Source of the DNA: Candidatus Aegiribacteria sp.
GTDB taxonomy: Bacteria > Fermentibacterota > Fermentibacteria > Fermentibacterales > JCC-6
NCBI GenBank assembly: GCA_030642525.1
Contig: DAOWNO010000010.1
Location: 1 to 16,832, forward strand
DNA length: 16,832 bases
Direction: 5' to 3'
Positions 7,489 through 13,790 of the stretch are shown here, in pieces. Each line of letters opens with the position of its first letter. The first letter of the stretch is position 1. The notes under the pieces were generated by a model. That model was not told where the DNA came from and did not search any database. It saw only the letters and a list, made by a program, of their open reading frames with translations. Made by a program: the position numbers and the translations under genes.

Positions 7489-7659
7489 TTACCATTCAGG
7501 AAGGTATATGGCTATTCTGCATACATCACTTCCGGCAAAAAGACTCTCGATGACTTCAATTTCGATCTCTTTCTGAAGAATATCCTCCCCTGCACTGGAA
7601 TCAATCACATCATTCAGTTTCAGCAACCATGCTTTTTCAAAATCAATTACCGGAGGCAT
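7489..7659 (-). CDS. small ORF, 56-residue acidic protein of unknown function
   Basis: A complete frame runs from ATG at 7659 to TAA at 7489. Its product begins MPPVIDFEKAWLLKLNDVID, continues with an acidic stretch (EDILQKEIEIEVIESL) and ends VCRIAIYLPEW. Composition looks protein-like, with an amphipathic helical centre, a single Cys and no TM or signal peptide. A stop two codons before the ATG fixes the start. The ribosome-binding site is weak. It lies between uvrD and the transketolase genes, 42 nt ahead of the latter, inside the 22-bp inverted repeat pair. I do not recognise it. It could be a real small gene, possibly co-transcribed with transketolase, or cargo of a small mobile unit. 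A plus-strand frame over the same bases looks less protein-like. Confidence 0.5.
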   Translation of the reverse strand: MPPVIDFEKAWLLKLNDVIDSSAGEDILQKEIEIEVIESLFAGSDVCRIAIYLPEW

Positions 7660-7703
7660 AATAATTCACTTTTGTAGCTATGAAATGCGCTATATTAATA
7701 TTA

Positions 7704-7734
7704 AATATCTCCTGTAATCTGTAGCAAATGTCAA
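7704..7734 (-). promoter_or_regulatory. possible repeat-derived promoter before the small ORF and transketolase
   Basis: The outer end of the right repeat copy plus one flanking base forms a perfect TTGACA on the minus strand (7729-7734). The -10 is poor: the best candidates are AGATAT or GATATT at 18-19 nt spacing, followed by an AT-rich tract around 7690-7705. This is the only promoter-like signal I see in the gap before the small ORF. Confidence 0.35.
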
Positions 7735-7751
7735 AATACAAGGTTTGACCC
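7730..7751 (+). repeat. 22-nt inverted repeat, right copy
   Basis: This is an exact reverse complement of 7413-7434. It begins 2 bp after the uvrD stop codon. Together the copies bound a 339-bp segment like the ends of a small non-autonomous element, but no target-site duplication is visible at the outer edges. Confidence 0.85.
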
Positions 7752-7753
7752 TT

Positions 7754-9925
7754 TCATAGATCTGTCATTGATCCCTTTATCTTCAATATCGGAATTGGTA
7801 CATATCCTGTAACCAGAGTCTTTGGTTCGTCAAATCCGAAATCAACTGTGATCTGCCACTCGGAACCCTTCCTCACAGCCTTTCGGACAAGTCCCCTGCC
7901 ATATCTGGGATGCCTGATAAGATTACCTCTGCTATAGGATATGGTTCCCTCATCGGTGCTGGAAGAGGTTTCAGCAGTTTTGCCGATTGCAGCCCCTGCG
8001 GAAGAGTGGAACCTGTCTTCTCCACTGATGATCTCATAAATGAACCTGGAAGGTCCGGATTGCCTTACTCCTGGTCTTCTTCTATTAATGGCATAGGTCA
8101 GTATCAATCGTTCCTTTGCCCTGGTCATACCCACGTAAAGAAGTCTTCTCTCCTCCTCCATATCACCAGGAGCATATTCGCCGGGCCTTATAAACGGGAG
8201 CATTCCTTCCTCAAGTCCCGCTATGAAAACCGTGCTGAATTCCAGCCCCTTTGCGCAGTGAAGCGTCATCAGAGCAATTTTCCCGCTCTCTTCTCCTTCA
8301 TATTCGTCAACTGTCGTAGCCAGACTTATCTCGGTCATGAATCCCGGCAGACCTCCTGCCGAAACGGAACTGTCGTACTCGGCAACGCTTTTTCTGAACT
8401 CGGCAATATTCTCCAGCCTTGATAAGTCAATGATATCGCCGGAATCATACTGTTTCGCGATGCCAACGTTCTCAAGCAGGCTTTCCACTATTCTGGACGC
8501 AGAGACACCGGCACGGATATCTTCTTCCGCGAGCGTGAACCATTCACCCAGTTTCTTCAGACCGGCCCGAGCTCTGGAAGTGATCCCGCTTATATTATCA
8601 GAGATAAGCATGGCTTCTATTGGATCCATGCCGGTAGAATCGATACAGGTAAAAAAGGATGAGACCCCTTTTTTTCCCATCCCCCTTGAGGGACGGTTGA
8701 TGATTCTCTGAAGGCTGAGACGGTCATTTCGATTAAGAAGGATTCTGAGATATGCTATCATGTCCTTTATTTCCATGCGCTCATAGAACCTCTGTGAACC
8801 GACAACCTCGTAATTTATTCTGTGTTTCCTGCACGCTGTTTCAAACTGTCGTGATTGAGCATTAGTTCTGTAGAGTACAGCTATGGAATCCTCGTGGCAT
8901 GAACCGGCTTCAAGTATTCCCTCTATTTCCTGAAGAACCCATTCGGCTTCTTCAGCATCATTAGAGAGAGCTTTGATTCTTATCGGACATCCTGCATCCT
9001 TCCTGGTCCATAATGTCTTGTCATGCCTTTTGAGGTTGTGCCTGACAAGAGCGGATGCTCCACGGAGGATATTTCCCGTTGATCTGTAGTTTTCTTCCAA
9101 TCTTATGATTTTCGTGCCGGGAAAATCATTTGAAAACTGCAGAATATTCTCAACGCAAGCCCCTCTCCATGCGTATATGGACTGGTCATCATCTCCTACA
9201 ACGCATACACCGGTATCATTCGCTGTCAATTCGATCAGGAGTTCATGCTGCACTTTATTTGTATCCTGATATTCATCCACCAGAATGTAGGAAAACATTG
9301 AGGAGTATCGGTCTCTAGTGTCAATTTCTTGACGAAATATCTTAAGAACACCTGTCAATAAATCGTCAAAATCGAATGCTCCTGATGTTTTCAGACGTTC
9401 CTGATACTTCATGTATACTTCTGCCAGATCGACTTCTCTCTGGTTCACAACCTGTAGCACAGCATCTTCCGGAGTTATTCCGCTGTTTTTACTTCGGGAT
9501 ATGTACCCCTTTGCCAATCCTGGCGTTATCTTCGTTTTAAATTCTGAATTCTTTAGTATTATCCTAAGAAGGGTTCTTTGATCATCAGCATCATAAATAG
9601 AATAATTCTCATTATAACCCAGATGATGAGCCTCTCTGCGAAGAATCCAGGCACAGATCGAATGAAATGTACCCATACGAATTCTGAAGCTTTTTCCCGG
9701 TAGGAGTACTTCTATCCTCTTCTTCATTTCGCCTGCTGCTTTATTTGTAAAAGTCATAGCCAGAATTTCCCACGGCGCCGAATAATCAGTTTCTATGATC
9801 CTTGCTATTTTTTCCGTAAGCACCCTTGTCTTGCCGCTTCCTGCACCTGCAAGAACCAGCAGAGGTCCATCCATATAATTGACCGCTTCAAGCTGTCGGA
9901 GATTCAGATCCTCTTTGATTGCCAT
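7754..9925 (-). CDS. UvrD/PcrA-type superfamily 1 DNA helicase
   Basis: This 723-residue ATP-dependent 3'-5' DNA helicase acts in excision and mismatch repair and in clearing blocked forks (family knowledge). All SF1A motifs are present: Q motif LNLRQLEAV (7-15), Walker A AGAGSGKT (26-33), Ia MTFTNKAA (57-64), II VDEYQDT (216-222), III VGDDDQSIYAWRG (243-255), IV LEENYRS (276-282), V LHCAKGLEFSTVFI (555-568) and VI RRLLYVGMTRAKERL (593-607). The C-terminal tail (668-715; IRHPRYGRGLVRK, VDFGFDEPKTL) is the Tudor-like domain of PcrA/UvrD that contacts RNA polymerase in characterised members. Length equals typical PcrA. UvrD and PcrA cannot be separated from the sequence alone. It is preceded by a modest AGAGAG and is divergent from the 29-residue gene. 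Confidence 0.95.
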   Translation of the reverse strand: MAIKEDLNLRQLEAVNYMDGPLLVLAGAGSGKTRVLTEKIARIIETDYSAPWEILAMTFTNKAAGEMKKRIEVLLPGKSFRIRMGTFHSICAWILRREAHHLGYNENYSIYDADDQRTLLRIILKNSEFKTKITPGLAKGYISRSKNSGITPEDAVLQVVNQREVDLAEVYMKYQERLKTSGAFDFDDLLTGVLKIFRQEIDTRDRYSSMFSYILVDEYQDTNKVQHELLIELTANDTGVCVVGDDDQSIYAWRGACVENILQFSNDFPGTKIIRLEENYRSTGNILRGASALVRHNLKRHDKTLWTRKDAGCPIRIKALSNDAEEAEWVLQEIEGILEAGSCHEDSIAVLYRTNAQSRQFETACRKHRINYEVVGSQRFYERMEIKDMIAYLRILLNRNDRLSLQRIINRPSRGMGKKGVSSFFTCIDSTGMDPIEAMLISDNISGITSRARAGLKKLGEWFTLAEEDIRAGVSASRIVESLLENVGIAKQYDSGDIIDLSRLENIAEFRKSVAEYDSSVSAGGLPGFMTEISLATTVDEYEGEESGKIALMTLHCAKGLEFSTVFIAGLEEGMLPFIRPGEYAPGDMEEERRLLYVGMTRAKERLILTYAINRRRPGVRQSGPSRFIYEIISGEDRFHSSAGAAIGKTAETSSSTDEGTISYSRGNLIRHPRYGRGLVRKAVRKGSEWQITVDFGFDEPKTLVTGYVPIPILKIKGSMTDL

Positions 9926-9993
9926 ATTCTCTCTAATTGGTAAGAGTCTTGCTTACTTATTGTGTACTAGTTAAAAAATTGAGGAGAAAATTA

Positions 9994-10083
9994 GTGATTA
10001 AGCCTGGACTGAAAAGCTGGTTAATGGTGGTTCTCGGAGGACTGACTATTCCGCTTTTCATTCTCATCACATGGCCGGTCTGA
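9994..10083 (+). CDS. 29-residue single-span membrane peptide
   Basis: GTG at 9994 opens a 29-codon frame ending TGA at 10081-10083. A strong GAGGAG (9981-9986) lies 7 nt upstream. The product starts MIKPGLKSW and continues LMVVLGGLTIPLFILITW, then PV: a short basic N-terminus followed by one hydrophobic span of about 18 residues bounded by Trp on both sides. This is the architecture of a small inner-membrane peptide with the N-terminus in the cytoplasm. It is the only plus-strand protein gene supported in the window, divergent from uvrD and convergent with deoC. I do not recognise the family; such peptides often act as accessory subunits of membrane complexes (inference). I found no convincing -10 element upstream. 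Confidence 0.6.
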   Translation: MIKPGLKSWLMVVLGGLTIPLFILITWPV

Positions 10084-10131
10084 TCCCCTCCCTGATCGGC
10101 AATTGAGAATAATCCTGTGTCCAGGAAATAA

Positions 10132-10164
10132 GCAGGCAACTGGCTGACCCCTCCAGTTGCCTGC
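10132..10164 (-). terminator. intrinsic terminator after deoC
   Basis: This is a perfect 12-bp stem, GCAGGCAACTGG with CCAGTTGCCTGC, around a 9-nt loop. On the minus strand the stem is followed by TTATTT, giving a rho-independent terminator 28 nt after the deoC stop. On the plus strand no T-run follows, but the stem could still slow transcription 48 nt after the 29-residue gene. Confidence 0.75.
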
Positions 10165-10191
10165 ACTGCTATACGGTTTTCATTAAACAGA

Positions 10192-10845
10192 TCAGAAATC
10201 AAGAGCTTCCACAATATCAATACTCCTGCTGCATCCAAGCCTTCCGGCACCGGCACTTATCATTGACAAGGCGTCAAGCAGTGTTCTTATCCCGCCTGAT
10301 GCTTTTACTCCGATTCTACCTTTAACAGCTTCATGCATCAGTGCAACGTCCTCTGCTTTTGCCCCTGCACTGCCAAAACCGGTAGAGGTCTTCACCCACG
10401 CTGCTCCATTATCCGCTGCAATATTGCAGGCAAGTATTTTTTCATGGTCTGTAAGCAGGCAAGTTTCAATAATTACTTTAACCGGTCTTCCGGAAGCAGC
10501 ATTCACTACACCCCGGATGAATTCAGCAACTTTCAGAGTATCTCCATTCTTCAGATATCCGGCAGGCATGACCATATCAATTTCCCCAGCGCCGTTCTCA
10601 ACTGCTCCAGCAGTTTCCTCAACCATGCAATTAGTTGCCCCCAGAGGGAAACCTACGACAGAACAAACGAATGGTCTGGCCTCACTCAGAATTGCATTCG
10701 CGCAGGATATCCAGATGGGGTTAATACACACTGATGCAAATCCGTATTCAATAGATTCAGCGCAGATTGTCTCAATATCGAATGTACCTGCATCCGGTCT
10801 GAGGAGAGTGTGATCAATTATTGATGCGAGTTCAGTCCTGGTCAT
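10192..10845 (-). CDS. deoC: deoxyribose-phosphate aldolase
   Basis: This 217-residue class I aldolase cleaves 2-deoxyribose 5-phosphate to glyceraldehyde 3-phosphate and acetaldehyde in deoxynucleoside breakdown. The Schiff-base Lys is Lys152 in WVKTSTGF, the second active-site Lys is Lys181 in GVKASGGIR, and Asp90 in GEIDMVMP completes the catalytic set. IDHTLLRPD (10-18) and VVGFPLGA (63-70) are family signatures, and GRLGCSRS (201-208) is the phosphate-binding end. Length matches bacterial DeoC of the short type. Its ATG overlaps the stop of the COG3014-like lipoprotein by 4 nt (ATGA), so it is translationally coupled to an envelope gene, an unusual partner. Glyceraldehyde 3-phosphate links it to the transketolase genes nearby, though they lie in another transcription unit. 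Confidence 0.95.
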   Translation of the reverse strand: MTRTELASIIDHTLLRPDAGTFDIETICAESIEYGFASVCINPIWISCANAILSEARPFVCSVVGFPLGATNCMVEETAGAVENGAGEIDMVMPAGYLKNGDTLKVAEFIRGVVNAASGRPVKVIIETCLLTDHEKILACNIAADNGAAWVKTSTGFGSAGAKAEDVALMHEAVKGRIGVKASGGIRTLLDALSMISAGAGRLGCSRSIDIVEALDF

Positions 10846-12179
10846 GGGATCCAGCTCTCTCTGAGGAAGTACAGGTTGATGGAGCCCGAAACAACTGATA
10901 CGGCATCATCTGTGAAAATGATTCTCCCGTTCACTTCAACTGATAAAGGGTGAGAACCTGCAGGAAGGGTAAGTCGAGCTATATAAATCTGCTCCGGGAG
11001 GGTCAGCCATGCCCTTAGATCAGCTCGTTCAGCAGCAGCGCCTGCAATACTTAGAAGAAGCCCCGCAATATTAGATACTGTACTGTTTTCAGAGGTGAGT
11101 TCTTCTACAATCTGTTCGCCTGCTTCAGCAACTCCTGCCTTTATCGCCAGCCGCGCAACGGATCGGACAATGTTCCGGCCAGCCTGGTCTTCCAGATTCT
11201 TGAGCGCAATTGCGGCAAGATCCTCAGCAAGAAAACCGTTTGACTGGCGGCTGCCGGAAGACAGAACAACTGAAAGAGTCTTCTGCTCGAAAGATGCTAT
11301 ACCGGGGAGAGCCAGTCTGTAAACCCTGTCGTCAAAGACAAAGGTATATGACCTCTCTACCCTGGTAGGAATCAGGCCGGCTTCAAGAATCACGACAATC
11401 TCTCCGTGAGATGCATCGGGACCCTGATCCTGCCAGCCATCAATTTCAGGCCATTGATTCCGATAATTCTGAAATACCGATTCCATCCCCAGTTCGCTTG
11501 ATAATCTGAGGATATCTGACTTGACTCTCCGAGGGGCAGGAATACCGTATTCTGCCGCATATGACGAATCATAAACAGCCGCACTGTTTCTGTATGCTAT
11601 TAACGCATTATTGAGATCGCCTGATTTCTCGAAGAGGATGCCCATCAAATAGCGGATAAACGCATCATCACTGTATCTGTTCCTGTTTCTTTCATAATCA
11701 AGATTGAAAGCACGAAGTTTGTTATTAACGGCGCGGCATTCAACCAGAGCATCTTCCATGTTGTTTTCAGAGGCATATGATGCAGCCAGACAGTAATTTA
11801 TGAGTACTTTCTCGTAATCAGCTCCCCGGTATTCCAGAGCAAGATCACTGCTGAGAAACGCGCCTGCTTCCTGCCCCAGTTCAATACCCCTCTGCTGATC
11901 ACTGAGACGGTCAGCTTGAAGAAGCACAGCCTCCGCGTCAGTGTACTCATGTGAGAGTCTGAGAAGATTGCCAAACTCCATCAGATACAGCAGTCTGTTC
12001 TTGCCGGTAGAATCCTGAAAAGCCTCTCTGAATTCCTGAAGAGCGAGGTCCGGCCTTTCATTTCGAAGATCTGTTCTTACCGGTTTCATTTCCCGGGTAT
12101 AATCAGTAGCGCATCCTGAAATAACCAGCAATCCGGAAAACAACAGAATTAAGCCTGAACAAATAATCGATTTTATCAT
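10842..12179 (-). CDS. COG3014-like TPR-type lipoprotein
   Basis: This 445-residue lipoprotein has signal peptide 1-22 and lipobox VISGC with Cys23; Ala24 at the +2 position does not signal inner-membrane retention by the E. coli rule. Residues about 35-230 are helical repeats of TPR type (RPDLALQEFREAF, YTDAEAVLLQADRL, NMEDALVECRAVN, SGDLNNALIAYRNSA). The C-terminal part, about 255-440, contains beta-rich segments and a small-residue helical stretch (NIAGLLLSIAGAAAERADLR). It resembles the uncharacterised COG3014 family, which I recognise as a frequent neighbour of LpoB-like genes. It lies 46 nt after lpoB and overlaps deoC. A role in periplasmic cell-wall synthase control with LpoB is inferred from context. 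Only a GGAG at 12 nt serves as ribosome-binding site. Confidence 0.8.
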   Translation of the reverse strand: MIKSIICSGLILLFSGLLVISGCATDYTREMKPVRTDLRNERPDLALQEFREAFQDSTGKNRLLYLMEFGNLLRLSHEYTDAEAVLLQADRLSDQQRGIELGQEAGAFLSSDLALEYRGADYEKVLINYCLAASYASENNMEDALVECRAVNNKLRAFNLDYERNRNRYSDDAFIRYLMGILFEKSGDLNNALIAYRNSAAVYDSSYAAEYGIPAPRRVKSDILRLSSELGMESVFQNYRNQWPEIDGWQDQGPDASHGEIVVILEAGLIPTRVERSYTFVFDDRVYRLALPGIASFEQKTLSVVLSSGSRQSNGFLAEDLAAIALKNLEDQAGRNIVRSVARLAIKAGVAEAGEQIVEELTSENSTVSNIAGLLLSIAGAAAERADLRAWLTLPEQIYIARLTLPAGSHPLSVEVNGRIIFTDDAVSVVSGSINLYFLRESWIP

Positions 12180-12225
12180 AATTCAGAACAGCTCCAGAGC
12201 TTCAGAATGATAGCAGAAAACTGCT

Positions 12226-12828
12226 CTACCACTCAATCATTTTCTTTATCTCAAGGCTGCCCATCCAAGCCTTCAGTGCGGTTTCAACATCAATCAGTTC
12301 AATGCTGACCTGGTAATATATACTCCTGGTATTATCCTCTTCATCAACAATTGAACCGATATTCCCTGTCATCACAAAATCTGCGCCAATTTCACGCCCA
12401 TACTCTGCTGCAGTTTCAGGGGAGGAGAAAATGCTCTGATCCGATCTTTCAGCTCTGACCTCACCCCTGCTCGCTCCGCCAGCAGCAATCTGTACTTCTC
12501 CGGATTCGAGCAGAGCCCTTTCAATTTCATTCATAAACAGGTTTGTATTAATGTGCTCGGAACTTTCATTGAAAATCGATCCTACGACTACGACCGGCTG
12601 AGGAGCCCGTTCTTCTCTGGAACGATCTCCGGCTCTGAATGAAGTGAGCCAGCGGCCATCGAGACACTGGTCAACAATTGAATCGGCAACCATATGGGCA
12701 TCGGTTTCGTTCCAGTAACCACTAAGATCTGTTACCGTACCCGGATCTGTTCTGGTTACCTCACGGCCGCCACAACCAGCTAAAAGAACAATTACAACCA
12801 GTGCAAGGCTATTCAAAAGAAACTTCAT
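12226..12828 (-). CDS. lpoB: LpoB-type penicillin-binding protein activator lipoprotein
   Basis: This 200-residue lipoprotein has lipobox LLAGC with Cys19. The mature part begins with the LpoB-family segment VTDLSGYWNETDAHMVAD, then PVVVVGSIFNESSEHINTNL, NEIERALLESGEVQIA, and FSSPETAAEYGREIGADFVM near residues 134-153. It ends in a beta-hairpin with ALKAWMGSLEIKKMIEW. In Enterobacteria LpoB reaches from the outer membrane through peptidoglycan to stimulate PBP1b. Here the family match is clear, but the partner synthase is not in the window. The linker after the lipid Cys is short compared with E. coli LpoB. The ATG at 12828 has AAGGG six bases upstream, and the gene lies 35 nt after the SUMF1-like gene. 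Confidence 0.85.
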   Translation of the reverse strand: MKFLLNSLALVVIVLLAGCGGREVTRTDPGTVTDLSGYWNETDAHMVADSIVDQCLDGRWLTSFRAGDRSREERAPQPVVVVGSIFNESSEHINTNLFMNEIERALLESGEVQIAAGGASRGEVRAERSDQSIFSSPETAAEYGREIGADFVMTGNIGSIVDEEDNTRSIYYQVSIELIDVETALKAWMGSLEIKKMIEW

Positions 12829-12863
12829 GTTTTTCCCTTCGGTTTGGTTTCATTCATTCCAAT

Positions 12864-13703
12864 TCATAGTATCGGCACTACTCCACGGAATATCACATTA
12901 TAATACCCGCTTCCCCTGAGTGCGGTTCCAGCAACAGGGGGAATGACCGGCTTGAAGATCAGTGCATACGGAGATTCCAATTCGGAAAGCGATCCTGGAG
13001 ATTGACCCCATGCATCTCGAGTCCATTCCCACATCACACGATCGGCAGGGGACTGATTATCTGAGAACATAGCAAGATTTGAAGGAAGTATGCCAAGGAT
13101 TCCGGACAGGGTCATGGAGATGAAATCAGAGTACGCATTAAGCACTTCCCAGGTATCTTCAATTCCAATAATCCCGGATTCAGCTGCGGCAGTCAATTCA
13201 GCTCTGCTTGGAAGACGGCTGCCTCTATCATGAAGATAGAGGCTTGCAGCCAGCCATGTAAATGATGCAGCCGGAATATCAAAACATCCGGTCTGAACCG
13301 TGATGCCGGTCACAGATCCCTGTATATCTTTATAGATGACCCATGGAGAGTACCTGACAAAAACTATATTAGTGTACTCCTCTCCCATGGCTTCCCCGGG
13401 CATCAGGAGTTCTTCCTGGCCAGAAATATATAGGGGTGCTTCCTGCAGGTGATGAATCTCATTTGAAATCCATGATAAAACATCTCTGCAGATGACAGGT
13501 TCCGAATCGATGAAGAATGGACCTACTTCAACATCCTCTCCATCTATAATGACTATAGAAGCTTCTACGAATTCCATACCCTCCGGAGGTTCAGGAATAT
13601 CACAATGAGTACAGAATGCGCCTGAATTCTCTGTTCCGCAAGCGGGACAGATCCAGCCCCGGGCCAGGGCAGTAAGAAAGAACAAAAGTAAAAGCACTTT
13701 CAA
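12864..13703 (-). CDS. exported zinc-ribbon plus SUMF1/FGE-like protein
   Basis: This 279-residue protein starts at TTG (13703) behind a near-perfect GGAGGT eight bases upstream. A hydrophobic signal-like segment (1-14) is followed at once by a four-Cys zinc ribbon, CPACGTENSGAFCTHC (Cys19, 22, 31, 34). The rest resembles a reduced formylglycine-generating-enzyme (SUMF1) fold: GPFFIDSEPV (61-70), SRLPSRAELTAAAESG, MWEWTRDAW, and a C-terminal LRGSGYYNVIFRGVVP. The active-site Cys pair of true FGE is absent from the C-terminal part, so sulfatase maturation is unlikely and a binding or structural role is more plausible (inference). It sits 87 nt after the OMP fusion and 35 nt before lpoB. A zinc ribbon immediately after a signal peptide is odd. 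Confidence 0.7.
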   Translation of the reverse strand: MKVLLLLFFLTALARGWICPACGTENSGAFCTHCDIPEPPEGMEFVEASIVIIDGEDVEVGPFFIDSEPVICRDVLSWISNEIHHLQEAPLYISGQEELLMPGEAMGEEYTNIVFVRYSPWVIYKDIQGSVTGITVQTGCFDIPAASFTWLAASLYLHDRGSRLPSRAELTAAAESGIIGIEDTWEVLNAYSDFISMTLSGILGILPSNLAMFSDNQSPADRVMWEWTRDAWGQSPGSLSELESPYALIFKPVIPPVAGTALRGSGYYNVIFRGVVPIL

Positions 13704-13790
13704 ACCGGTTCACCTCCAGGTTTTAGCTCAAGAATCATATACATTTGAATTAATTTCTCTGAATCCTGACAGCAAACACTTCCCATATTG

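Noticed and set aside
7471..7677. Plus-strand 68-codon frame opposite the 56-residue small ORF
   Set aside because: No ribosome-binding site, and the composition is less protein-like than the minus-strand frame; the surrounding transcription is all minus.
9941..9956. GTAAG/CTTAC inverted repeat between uvrD and the 29-residue gene as an operator
   Set aside because: A 5-bp arm is expected by chance at this length and no promoter element aligns with it.
9957..10256. Minus-strand 99-codon frame across the deoC end and the intergenic gap
   Set aside because: It overlaps the certain deoC C-terminus in another frame, runs through the terminator hairpin and opposes the better-supported 29-residue plus-strand gene.
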